A stretch of DNA of 64,000 nucleotides. Source: Ignavibacteriales bacterium (GTDB lineage: Bacteria; Bacteroidota; Ignavibacteria; Ignavibacteriales; Ignavibacteriaceae). Below the pieces are notes generated by a model, which saw only the letters and a list, made by a program, of their open reading frames with translations, searched no databases and was not told where the DNA came from. Location: the NCBI GenBank assembly GCA_003538625.1, contig DPRR01000006.1, positions 372,001 to 436,000 on the forward strand, given 5' to 3'. A program made the translations under genes and the position numbers. Below are positions 26,522 through 34,803 of the stretch, piece by piece; within the stretch, counting starts at the first letter, position 1; every line of letters begins with the position of its first letter.

Positions 26522-28087
26522 ATGTCCGAATCTGAAAAAAGATCCGTTTTAATTATTGATGATGATAAAACTATTAGAAAACTAATTTCGCATCATCTTA
26601 AATTAAATAATTACATTCCTTTTGAAGCCGAAAATTCATATCAGGCTTTTGATATTTTAAAAAACAAAAATATAGATCTGGTATTGTCTGATGTAACAAT
26701 GGAAGGAATGGATGGTTTTGAGTTTTGCCAAAAGGTACGTGAAAATGAAAATCACAGGTTTCTCCCCTTCATATTTGTAACCGCAAAAAACACCTTAGAA
26801 GATAAATCAAAAGCAGTTGAATCCGGCGGCGATGATATAATCACAAAACCATTTGATATTAAAGAGCTGATTTTAAAAACCCAAGCGTTAATAAGAAGAT
26901 CTGATATTTATAGAACTTATGGAATCAGAAAAAGTCTTAATAAATCTTTTGATGAAGTTATACCTAAAATATTATTTGTTGATGATGATACTTCGATGGC
27001 AAAGTTGTTTAAATATAATTTAGAAAAAGCCGGATACGATTGTATTGTTGCCAGCAGTGTTGATGAAGCAATGGATTTGATAAAAGTACAACCGCCTGAT
27101 GTAATAGTTTCTGATATTATGATGCCAAAAATAGATGGCTTTGAATTCAGAAAAATGATATTAGACATTCCTTCATTAAAAGATATTCCTTTTATTTTTC
27201 TTACCGCTAAAGGAAGTGAAGAAGATATACTTGATGGTTATGATTTAGGTATTACAGATTATGTCGTCAAAACTGCCGGACCAAAAGTAGTGGTTGCAAA
27301 AGTAACTTCTATAGTAAAAAGTCTTAACAATGAAAGAAAAAAGGTTATTTCAGAACTGCAGCAAGCAACCAGCTCGTTAAGGACAAAAGTGGTTCCGGAT
27401 ACTTTTCCTGTATTTGAAGGTTTTTCAATCTCACATATTCATATTCCATTTAAAGGTATTCCCGGCGGTGATTTTCTCGATTACTACCAATTAGATAGTG
27501 ATAATCTGGCTATAATTCTTGGTGATGTTATGGGAAAAAAATGGGGCGCCTGGTATTTTGCATACGCTTATGCCGGTTATATACGCAGTGCTTTAAGAAG
27601 TGTACTGCAGGATGCAAAAGAATTTTCGCCATCTGAGATTTTGCAGCGTGTAAACCTTACAGTGTACGGTGATACAAAGATCTCTGAAGTATTTGCAACT
27701 TTATCCATTATAATTATAAATAATAAAACGTTTGAGCTTAAATACTCCGGCGCAGGTGACATTCCTATTATATACAAAAATTCAAATGGCGATGTACTCA
27801 ATATAAAATCAAAGGGGCTGCTGCTTGGTTTCTCCAGAATTGGTGATTATGAGGATAATATTTTACAGCTGAAAAATGGTGAGCAGGTTTATCTGACAAC
27901 TGACGGGATTACCGATTCAAGAGCAAAAAATTTAGAGAGTTTTGGCGAACACAGACTTTATGAAATAATAAAAAATATTAAACCTGATGATAATCCACTT
28001 GAAATTATCCAAAAAAAGTTTGATGAATTTACAAACTCTGAATACGATGACGACATAAGTTTAATTTTGATAAGTGCAAAAAATTAA
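26522..28087 (+). CDS. Dual-receiver PP2C (SpoIIE/RsbU-type) phosphatase
   Basis: 521-residue fusion of two receiver domains with a serine phosphatase. REC1 has Asp14/Asp15, phospho-acceptor Asp57, a V-T-A switch and K-P (Lys109). REC2 (residues ~149-265) has phospho-acceptor Asp198 and the switch L-T-A, but Lys250 is followed by Thr where Pro is usual. A short helical linker leads to the PP2C domain with G-G-D-F-L-D (Asp317, Asp320), G-D-V-M-G-K, T-D-G-I-T-D-S and a late D-D-D-I-S-L. It probably dephosphorylates the upstream STAS protein under control of phosphorylation at one or both receivers. Confidence 0.93.
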   Translation: MSESEKRSVLIIDDDKTIRKLISHHLKLNNYIPFEAENSYQAFDILKNKNIDLVLSDVTMEGMDGFEFCQKVRENENHRFLPFIFVTAKNTLEDKSKAVESGGDDIITKPFDIKELILKTQALIRRSDIYRTYGIRKSLNKSFDEVIPKILFVDDDTSMAKLFKYNLEKAGYDCIVASSVDEAMDLIKVQPPDVIVSDIMMPKIDGFEFRKMILDIPSLKDIPFIFLTAKGSEEDILDGYDLGITDYVVKTAGPKVVVAKVTSIVKSLNNERKKVISELQQATSSLRTKVVPDTFPVFEGFSISHIHIPFKGIPGGDFLDYYQLDSDNLAIILGDVMGKKWGAWYFAYAYAGYIRSALRSVLQDAKEFSPSEILQRVNLTVYGDTKISEVFATLSIIIINNKTFELKYSGAGDIPIIYKNSNGDVLNIKSKGLLLGFSRIGDYEDNILQLKNGEQVYLTTDGITDSRAKNLESFGEHRLYEIIKNIKPDDNPLEIIQKKFDEFTNSEYDDDISLILISAKN

Positions 28088-28114
28088 ACTGTTCAATCTC
28101 TTCTCTAAAATATT

Positions 28115-29194
28115 TTAATCAGCATCTATTGCTTGCAGTTTTTCAGTTTTATCAGCAATTTTTAACTGCTCTATTAATTCTTCGATGTGTCCTTCCATCA
28201 TATTTGATAAATTATACATCGTCAATCCAATTCTATGATCTGTAATTCTGTTCTGTGGAAAATTATAAGTTCTTATCTTATCACTTCTGTCACCGCTTCC
28301 TACCATCGATTTTCTTTTTGCGGATTGCTCTTCATTCTGCTGTTTTAGTTTAAGATCATAAAGTCTGGCTTTTAAAACTTTCATAGCTTTAATTCTATTT
28401 TTTAATTGCGATCTTTCATCCTGACACTGAACGACAAGCCCGGTAGGAAGGTGTGTCATTCTTACAGCAGTTTCAACCTTGTTAACATTCTGTCCTCCGG
28501 CTCCACCGGATCTGAAAATATCAATCTTCAAATCAGCCGGATTTATATCAATCTCCACATCTTCAACTTCGAGCAGTACGGCTACAGAGGCAGCAGATGT
28601 GTGAACCCTTCCGCTTCCTTCAGTTTCCGGAACACGCTGTACTCTGTGAACACCAGATTCAAATTTCAAATTACCATAAACATCTTTTCCACTTATAGAA
28701 AAAACGACTTCTTTTATTCCACCTAATCCCGTATCACTAATATCAATAATTTCGATTTTCCAATCTTTAATTTCTGCATATCTTGAGTACATTCTGAACA
28801 AATCTCCGGCAAAAAGTGCTGCTTCATCGCCTCCTGTACCAGCACGAATTTCCATTATAATATCCTTATCATCATTGGGATCTTTAGGAAGGAGTATGAT
28901 CTTAATTTCATCTTCCATTTTTTCCTTCTGCATCTTTAATTCCTCAAGTTCCAGTTCGGCGAGTTCAACTATCTCCTTATCCCCTTTTGATGCAATAACT
29001 TCTTTATTACCCTGGATGTTTTTTAAGACTTCAGCGTATTTATTATAAGCATGAATTATTTCTTCAAGATTAATTCTTTCTCTGTTAAGATTTTTAATTT
29101 TCTCATAATCATTCATATTTGCGGCATCAGAAAGCTGCGAGTTTATCTGGTCAAATCGTGTTTTAATTTTTTCTAATCGCTCTAATAAATTCAT
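28115..29194 (-). CDS. prfA: Peptide chain release factor 1
   Basis: Terminates translation at UAA and UAG. The 359-residue length is typical. The codon-recognising P-x-T motif is P-E-T at 189-191, which assigns it to RF1 rather than RF2. The peptidyl-hydrolysis motif GGQ is at 233-235, and the G-T-G-G-D-E-A block of RF1 is at 119-125. No programmed frameshift is present. It is convergent with the PP2C gene, with only 27 bases between the stops. Confidence 0.97.
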   Translation of the reverse strand: MNLLERLEKIKTRFDQINSQLSDAANMNDYEKIKNLNRERINLEEIIHAYNKYAEVLKNIQGNKEVIASKGDKEIVELAELELEELKMQKEKMEDEIKIILLPKDPNDDKDIIMEIRAGTGGDEAALFAGDLFRMYSRYAEIKDWKIEIIDISDTGLGGIKEVVFSISGKDVYGNLKFESGVHRVQRVPETEGSGRVHTSAASVAVLLEVEDVEIDINPADLKIDIFRSGGAGGQNVNKVETAVRMTHLPTGLVVQCQDERSQLKNRIKAMKVLKARLYDLKLKQQNEEQSAKRKSMVGSGDRSDKIRTYNFPQNRITDHRIGLTMYNLSNMMEGHIEELIEQLKIADKTEKLQAIDAD

Positions 29195-29204
29195 TTCATT
29201 TCTC

Positions 29205-29212
29205 TAAATTTG
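29205..29212 (+). promoter_or_regulatory. Candidate -7 box upstream of the 4-TM protein gene
   Basis: TAAATTTG matches the Bacteroidota -7 consensus and precedes the ATG at 29283 by about 70 bases, in the divergent gap next to prfA. No clear -33 TTTG is visible at the right distance, so this is tentative. Confidence 0.35.
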
Positions 29213-29282
29213 GAAAGCAAATATACTGAAGTGGCTACATATTTCTAAGAAAACATTTTTTACTAACAACAGGAATTATAGA

Positions 29283-29762
29283 ATGAATAAAGAAATATCT
29301 CCAATTCCGGCAAATTATTTTTCAACATTAAATATATTATTTATGTCCCTATTATCAGGTCAGGTTATCTATTTTATTGTAGGATTATTTTTAATACAAT
29401 CTGGAAACATTAATGGATTTGGCGGAATGAATACAATTTTTATGTTTATAACTCCGGTAGTAGTTCTTTCAAGTATTCTTGCGTCAAAATTTATTTATAC
29501 AAAACAAGTAGCTGAATTTGATAAAAGTTTACCTTTAGAAAATAAATTGGTGTCTTATCGTACAGCAAGCATAATAAGATTAGCACTTTTGGAAGGCGCT
29601 AATATTTTTAATATATCTATAATGATAATAACTACTAGTTATTTTTTTGCGGGTTTATTTGTGATAATAACAACACTTTTTTTCTTTAACAGACCAACCA
29701 AAGAAAAATTTATAATGGATTATGAAGTCTCTTCCGAAGATGCAATAAAGATTATAAGTTGA
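29283..29762 (+). CDS. Small four-helix membrane protein of unknown function
   Basis: 159-residue protein with four predicted membrane helices (about residues 18-40, 50-72, 95-118 and 120-140) and a short acidic tail. No conserved catalytic or ligand motif is recognisable. Similar small membrane proteins of FCB genomes are usually unannotated. It lies 48 bases upstream of ispH on the same strand and could be co-transcribed, but this gives no functional clue. The start is ATG with no strong ribosome-binding site, common in this lineage. Confidence 0.7.
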   Translation: MNKEISPIPANYFSTLNILFMSLLSGQVIYFIVGLFLIQSGNINGFGGMNTIFMFITPVVVLSSILASKFIYTKQVAEFDKSLPLENKLVSYRTASIIRLALLEGANIFNISIMIITTSYFFAGLFVIITTLFFFNRPTKEKFIMDYEVSSEDAIKIIS

Positions 29763-29810
29763 TTTAGAACTTTAGAATAATTAAAGATGTTTATAAGAAA
29801 AAGATAACAA

Positions 29811-31043
29811 ATGAAGAAATTTCAGATACCAAATATTTATAGAAGCTCTTTTATTACAAGAATAAAAAATGCTCGAAAAGATCTTGACCCGCGTAAAAAA
29901 GATTTTACTCCGACACTTTTAGATTTTGGTCCGGTTAGATTTTATCTGGCAAGGCACTTTGGCTTTTGCTATGGAGTTGAAAACGCAATTGAGATTGCTT
30001 ACAAAACTATTGAAGAAAATCCCGATAAAAGAATTTTTCTTTTAAGCGAAATGATCCACAATCCCGGTGTCAATAATGATCTTGAAAAACTTGGCGTAAA
30101 GTTTTTAATGGATACATCGGGAAAACAATTAATTGATTGGAATCAATTAAGTAAAGATGATATCGTGATAATTCCAGCATTTGGAACGACGCTTGAAATA
30201 GAAAAAAAATTAAATGAGATTGGAATTAATCCGTATCGTTACGATACAACCTGTCCATTTGTGGAAAAAGTCTGGAACAGAAGTGAGCAACTTGGCGATG
30301 AAAATTTTACAGTAATTATTCATGGTAAATCTTATCACGAAGAAACACGTGCGACTTTTTCGCATAGTAAAACAAAAGCCGCATCAGTTATTGTTCGCGA
30401 TATTGAAGAAACAAAATTACTTGCATCATTTATTCTGGAAGAAAAACCGGCAGAAGAATTTTATGAGATATTTCAAGGAAAATATTCAGAAGGTTTTGAT
30501 ATTAAAAAGGATTTGGAAAAAGTTGGTGTGGTAAACCAAACTACTATGCTTGCCACAGAGACACAGGCAATTGCTGATTTGCTTAAAGACACAATGATAA
30601 AAAAATATGGTGCTGAGAATATTAAGAATCATTTTGCTGATACACGAGATACACTTTGTTATGCGACTAATGATAATCAGGAAGCAACCTACGGTTTGTT
30701 AAAAGAAAATGCGGATTTTGCAATTGTTGTTGGCGGATACAACAGTTCAAATACATCTCACATCGTTGAGTTGTGTGAGGAGAAATTACCAACTTATTTC
30801 ATCTCTTCAGAAGAAAAGATTATAAGTGATAAAATCATCAAACATTTCAAAATTCATCAGCATAAAGAAATTGAAACTGAAAATTATCTTCCTCATAAAG
30901 ATGTTGTGGACATAATCCTTACCAGCGGTGCAAGCTGTCCTGATGCAGTTGTAGAAGCTGTGCTAAGAAAGATTCATTCATCCTTTCCAAATGCAAAAGA
31001 TGTTGATGAGGTAATTGACAGGTTTTTAATTAAACGAGAATAG
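29811..31043 (+). CDS. ispH: 4-hydroxy-3-methylbut-2-enyl diphosphate reductase
   Basis: Last enzyme of the MEP isoprenoid pathway, making IPP and DMAPP. The three cluster-ligand cysteines are Cys53 (F-G-F-C-Y-G-V), Cys148 (T-T-C-P-F-V) and Cys376 (S-G-A-S-C-P-D). At 410 residues it belongs to the long form with a ~40-residue N-terminal extension and internal insertions, rather than the ~310-residue E. coli form. Its TAG stop coincides with the first bases of the repeat at 31043-31092. Confidence 0.95.
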   Translation: MKKFQIPNIYRSSFITRIKNARKDLDPRKKDFTPTLLDFGPVRFYLARHFGFCYGVENAIEIAYKTIEENPDKRIFLLSEMIHNPGVNNDLEKLGVKFLMDTSGKQLIDWNQLSKDDIVIIPAFGTTLEIEKKLNEIGINPYRYDTTCPFVEKVWNRSEQLGDENFTVIIHGKSYHEETRATFSHSKTKAASVIVRDIEETKLLASFILEEKPAEEFYEIFQGKYSEGFDIKKDLEKVGVVNQTTMLATETQAIADLLKDTMIKKYGAENIKNHFADTRDTLCYATNDNQEATYGLLKENADFAIVVGGYNSSNTSHIVELCEEKLPTYFISSEEKIISDKIIKHFKIHQHKEIETENYLPHKDVVDIILTSGASCPDAVVEAVLRKIHSSFPNAKDVDEVIDRFLIKRE

Positions 31044-31092
31044 AACACGGTTTTAATCAGTGCAAATCCGTTCAATCCGTGTCATCCGCGTT
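31043..31092. repeat. Dispersed CGCGGAT-type repeat, copy 2, forming gene ends
   Basis: Fifty bases related to the element at 12404-12482, read on the minus strand: GAACGCGGATGACACGGATT at one end and CCGTGTTC at the other. It fills the gap between the convergent ispH and nitronate monooxygenase genes. It contains the last base of the ispH TAG and encodes the final residues (N-A-D-D-T-D) and TGA of the minus-strand gene. Confidence 0.7.
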
Positions 31093-32031
31093 CCATTGTC
31101 CTAAATTTGTTTTAGCAATTTTGTATTCTTTAGTAAATCTCACAAACAAATCTTTAACGGTTGGAATATCATTTATCAAACCAACACCTTGCCCGGCTTC
31201 AAGTTCACCTTCAATTAAATCACCTTCAAAGATTCCTGTGCGCTCACGTTTAGTTGCAAGTAATTCTCGTAATTGGGCTTCATTCCAGCCTTCAAACTCA
31301 GCCTTCATCGCACGGAATGCAAAATCATTTTTCATCATCCTAACTAAACCAATTTTCTTAAATGCTAACGTTGTATCCTGATCACCGGAATTTACAATTT
31401 CTTGTTTATAATTATCGTGAGCAGAAGATTCAACTGTTGCTGCAAAGCGAGTTCCAATTTGTACGCCTTCGGCACCAAGAGAAAGGGCAGCAAGAATCCC
31501 TCTTCCGTCAACAATTCCGCCTGCAGCAATAACTGGTATGTTTAGTTTATCAACTAGTTGCGGAATCAAACAAAATGTAGTTAGCTGGTCAGCACCATTA
31601 TGCCCACCTGCTTCTACTCCTTCACCAACAACGGCATCGCAGCCAGCTTCCTGTGCTTTTAATCCATACTTAAGATTTGCAACAACGTGAATAACTGTAC
31701 ATCCTTTTTCCTTTAACAACGGAGTAAAAGCTTTTGGATTTCCAGCAGAAGTAAAAATTATTTTTAATCCCTCATCAAGACAAACTTTAACTAACTCATT
31801 AGCATCTTTTCTTAGAAGTGGAATATTTACTCCAATAGGTTTATCAGTTGCGGACTTACATTTTTGTATGTGCTCACGCAGCAAATCAGGTTTCATAGAA
31901 CCAGCACCTATCAAACCAAGTCCGCCGCAATTAGAAACTGCAGATGCCAATCTCCAGCCTGATACCCAAACCATACCGGCTTGTATTATTGGAAAATCTA
32001 TCTTTAATAGTTCAGTTATTTTGGTCTTCAT
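31072..32031 (-). CDS. Nitronate monooxygenase / NPD-type flavin oxidoreductase
   Basis: 319-residue TIM-barrel FMN enzyme of the nitronate monooxygenase (2-nitropropane dioxygenase) and FabK-like family. Seen motifs are P-I-I-Q-A-G-M near the start, the central E-A-G-G-H-N-G, and the phosphate-binding G-G-I-V-D-G-R-G ... G-A-E-G-V-Q-I-G-T-R-F. The natural substrate is uncertain: homologues detoxify propionate 3-nitronate or reduce enoyl groups. The C-terminal tail W-N-A-D-D-T-D is largely encoded by an intergenic repeat, so the ancestral stop was probably displaced. Confidence 0.87.
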   Translation of the reverse strand: MKTKITELLKIDFPIIQAGMVWVSGWRLASAVSNCGGLGLIGAGSMKPDLLREHIQKCKSATDKPIGVNIPLLRKDANELVKVCLDEGLKIIFTSAGNPKAFTPLLKEKGCTVIHVVANLKYGLKAQEAGCDAVVGEGVEAGGHNGADQLTTFCLIPQLVDKLNIPVIAAGGIVDGRGILAALSLGAEGVQIGTRFAATVESSAHDNYKQEIVNSGDQDTTLAFKKIGLVRMMKNDFAFRAMKAEFEGWNEAQLRELLATKRERTGIFEGDLIEGELEAGQGVGLINDIPTVKDLFVRFTKEYKIAKTNLGQWNADDTD

Positions 32032-32091
32032 TTATATCACAAGTTTTCGTTAAATAGTGTTCAAAAGATAGCTAAATCCTATTAAAGTTAT

Positions 32092-32123
32092 TTTGTATAT
32101 CATGAGGGGATTAGTTAAATTTG
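32092..32123 (+). promoter_or_regulatory. Bacteroidota-type promoter of metK
   Basis: TTTG at 32092-32095, exactly 20 bases, then TAAATTTG at 32116-32123. This matches the -33 TTTG / -7 TAnnTTTG consensus and spacing of Bacteroidota housekeeping promoters. It lies 53 bases before the metK ATG. Best-formed promoter in the window. Confidence 0.65.
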
Positions 32124-32176
32124 GCACTCAAAAATCAGAATAGCATATTAAAAATCATTCAAAGGAATAGTAAAAC

Positions 32177-33325
32177 ATGTCATTTTTCTTCACATCAGAA
32201 TCAGTTTCTGAAGGTCATCCGGATAAAGTAAGTGATGCGATATCCGATGGAATACTTGATGCAATTTATGAGCACGATCCGCAAGCACGTGTAGCTTGTG
32301 AAACTTTTGTAACAACAGGTTTAGTTTTAGTCGGTGGTGAAATTACTACAAAGACATATATTGATGTTCCCGCAGTAGTTAGAAAGACAGTTGAGAATAT
32401 CGGTTACACCAAAGCTGATTATAAATTTGATTCTGAGTCTTGCTCTGTGTTAAACGCAATTCATTCGCAATCTCCTGATATTGCAATGGGAGTTGATACC
32501 GGCGGCGCAGGTGATCAGGGAATTATGTTTGGTTATGCTTGTGATCAAACACCTGAACTTATGCCGATGCCAATTGTGTTTGCACATAAGCTTGTAAAAA
32601 AACTTGCAGATATCAGGAAGAAAAATGCAAAGTTAATGCCTTATCTTCGTCCTGATTCAAAATCACAAGTTACAATTGAATATGATGATAACGGAAAACC
32701 ATTAAGAGTTGATGCTGTTGTAATTTCTACGCAGCACGATGGAGATGCAAAACAAAACAAGATTAAATCGGATGTAATTAAACATGTAATCAAAAAAGTT
32801 ATCCCGGCAAAATATCTTGATAAGAATACAAAATATTTTGTAAATCCAACCGGAAGATTTGAAATCGGTGGACCACACGGTGACAGCGGATTGACAGGAA
32901 GAAAAATTATTGTTGATACTTACGGCGGATGGGCACCACATGGCGGCGGTGCTTTTTCCGGTAAAGATCCAAGCAAAGTGGATAGAAGCGCAACGTATGC
33001 TGCGAGACATATTGCAAAGAACGTTGTTGCAGCAAAACTTGCAAAAGAATGTTTAGTACAACTTTCTTATGCAATCGGGGTTGCAAAACCAATTTCTGTT
33101 TATGTAGATACAAAAGGAACCGGGGTCATTCCTGATTCTGAAATTTCTAAAATGATCCAGAAGGAAGTTGATCTTACACCAAAAGGGATTATTTCAAGAT
33201 TAAAATTAAGAAGACCTATTTATCAAAAGACTTCTGCTTATGGTCACTTTGGTAGAAATGATAAGGACTTTACGTGGGAATATCTTGATCTTGTTCCAGT
33301 TTTTAAGAAATATGCAAAAAAATAA
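32177..33325 (+). CDS. metK: S-adenosylmethionine synthetase
   Basis: Makes SAM from methionine and ATP. The 382 residues include E-G-H-P-D-K-V-S-D near the start, the G-A-G-D-Q-G-I-M-F-G-Y signature, and the F-E-I-G-G-P-H-G-D-S-G-L-T-G loop. An AAAGGAA ribosome-binding site lies upstream. The next gene, 94 bases on, is S-adenosylhomocysteine hydrolase, so synthesis of SAM and clearing of its product are paired. No SAM riboswitch is recognisable in the 145-base upstream gap. Confidence 0.97.
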   Translation: MSFFFTSESVSEGHPDKVSDAISDGILDAIYEHDPQARVACETFVTTGLVLVGGEITTKTYIDVPAVVRKTVENIGYTKADYKFDSESCSVLNAIHSQSPDIAMGVDTGGAGDQGIMFGYACDQTPELMPMPIVFAHKLVKKLADIRKKNAKLMPYLRPDSKSQVTIEYDDNGKPLRVDAVVISTQHDGDAKQNKIKSDVIKHVIKKVIPAKYLDKNTKYFVNPTGRFEIGGPHGDSGLTGRKIIVDTYGGWAPHGGGAFSGKDPSKVDRSATYAARHIAKNVVAAKLAKECLVQLSYAIGVAKPISVYVDTKGTGVIPDSEISKMIQKEVDLTPKGIISRLKLRRPIYQKTSAYGHFGRNDKDFTWEYLDLVPVFKKYAKK

Positions 33326-33419
33326 TCTTAAGATTGTGAACTTTTTATTGATTGTTTATTGTTCTATTAATAATGAATGATCCCAAGAAATTATTATTAA
33401 AAAAAGTAAAGGTTAAAAA

Positions 33420-34748
33420 ATGAGTGAAGTATTAGATAAGAAAATAGATTTCTCGTTAAAGTATAAAGTAAAAGATATATCGCTGGCTGAATGGGGAAGA
33501 AAAGAAATTGAATTAGCTGAAGTGGAAATGCCCGGTTTGATGGCGCTGCGAGAAGAGTTCAAAGGAAAACAACCGCTTAAAGGTGCGCGAATCGCTGGAT
33601 GTCTGCATATGACTATTCAAACTGCTGTGTTGATTGAAACATTAGTAGAACTTGGCGCAGAGGTTAAATGGTCTTCTTGCAATATATTTTCTACACAAGA
33701 TCATGCCGCTGCTGCAGTTGCTGCCGCTGGAGTTCCGGTTTTTGCCTGGAAAGGTATGAATGAAGAAGAATTTAATTGGTGTATCGAACAGACGTTATTT
33801 TTTGGCGATGAATCAAGACCGTTGAATATGATTCTTGATGACGGCGGTGATCTTACAAACATGGTTCTTGATGTGTATCCGGAATTAGCTGCAGGAATTA
33901 AAGGACTTTCTGAAGAAACAACAACAGGTGTTCATCGTTTATATGAAAGAGTGGAAAAGGGAACTCTTCCGATTCCGGCTATCAATGTTAACGATTCAGT
34001 TACAAAATCTAAGTTTGATAATAAGTATGGCTGCCGCGAATCTTTAGTTGATGCAATCCGTAGAGCTACAGATTTAATGCTTGCTGGTAAGGTTGCAGTT
34101 GTTGCAGGATTTGGTGATGTCGGCAAAGGTTCAGCAGAGTCATTGAAAAATAATCACGTTAGGGTTATTGTCACCGAGATCGATCCTATTTGCGCATTGC
34201 AAGCTGCGATGGAAGGTTATGAAGTAAAGAAAATGTCTGATGCAGTTAAAGAGGCTGATATAATTGTTACTGCAACAGGTAACATGAATGTTGTGAATGA
34301 AAAACATTTCAAACTGATGAAAGATAAAACAGTCGTTTGTAACATAGGACACTTTGACACTGAAATTGATATGGCGTGGTTGAATAAAAATTACGGCAAC
34401 ACCAAGAACACTATCAAACCACAGGTTGATAAGTACACAATTGATGGTAAGGATATAATTGTTCTTGCAGAAGGAAGATTAGTCAATCTTGGCTGCGCAA
34501 CCGGTCATCCATCATTTGTAATGTCAAATTCATTTACAAATCAAACACTTGCACAATTAGAACTCTGGAATCATCCGGAAAGATATGAAAACAAAGTATA
34601 TACTTTGCCAAAACATTTGGATGAAAAAGTAGCAAGATTGCACTTAAAGAAAATCGATGTTGAACTTGATACACTTACTCCCGAACAAGCAAAATATATT
34701 GGAGTAACTGTAGAAGGACCATTTAAACCTGATTATTATAGATATTAA
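33420..34748 (+). CDS. ahcY: Adenosylhomocysteinase (SAH hydrolase)
   Basis: NAD-dependent hydrolase that splits S-adenosylhomocysteine into adenosine and homocysteine, relieving inhibition of methyltransferases. The protein has 442 residues. It has C-L-H-M-T-I-Q-T-A near residue 60, S-C-N-I-F-S-T-Q-D-H-A-A-A-A, the NAD-binding V-A-G-F-G-D-V-G-K-G-S-A, and a C-terminal K-P-D-Y-Y-R-Y whose Lys and Tyr contact NAD in the partner subunit. It follows metK on the same strand and is closed by the hairpin terminator at 34777-34803. Confidence 0.97.
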   Translation: MSEVLDKKIDFSLKYKVKDISLAEWGRKEIELAEVEMPGLMALREEFKGKQPLKGARIAGCLHMTIQTAVLIETLVELGAEVKWSSCNIFSTQDHAAAAVAAAGVPVFAWKGMNEEEFNWCIEQTLFFGDESRPLNMILDDGGDLTNMVLDVYPELAAGIKGLSEETTTGVHRLYERVEKGTLPIPAINVNDSVTKSKFDNKYGCRESLVDAIRRATDLMLAGKVAVVAGFGDVGKGSAESLKNNHVRVIVTEIDPICALQAAMEGYEVKKMSDAVKEADIIVTATGNMNVVNEKHFKLMKDKTVVCNIGHFDTEIDMAWLNKNYGNTKNTIKPQVDKYTIDGKDIIVLAEGRLVNLGCATGHPSFVMSNSFTNQTLAQLELWNHPERYENKVYTLPKHLDEKVARLHLKKIDVELDTLTPEQAKYIGVTVEGPFKPDYYRY

Positions 34749-34776
34749 TAATTCGATCAAAGGTTATGATTAGCAT

Positions 34777-34803
34777 GGCTGTACAAAAAGTGCAGCCTTT
34801 TTT
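34777..34803 (+). terminator. Rho-independent terminator after ahcY
   Basis: Eight-pair stem GGCTGTAC / GTGCAGCC (one G-U wobble) with an AAAAA loop and a six-T tail, 28 bases after the ahcY stop. The T tail overlaps the stop codon of the convergent MFS gene. Confidence 0.85.

Noticed and set aside
32120..32140. Sigma-54 promoter at the TTTGGCAC before metK
   Set aside because: TGGCAC looks like a -24 element, but the GC expected 10 bases downstream is absent and the site fits a Bacteroidota -7 box better.
32032..32176. SAM riboswitch upstream of metK
   Set aside because: The 145-base gap has a good -33/-7 promoter and AT-rich sequence but no paired stems matching SAM-I, SAM-II or SAM/SAH consensus could be drawn.
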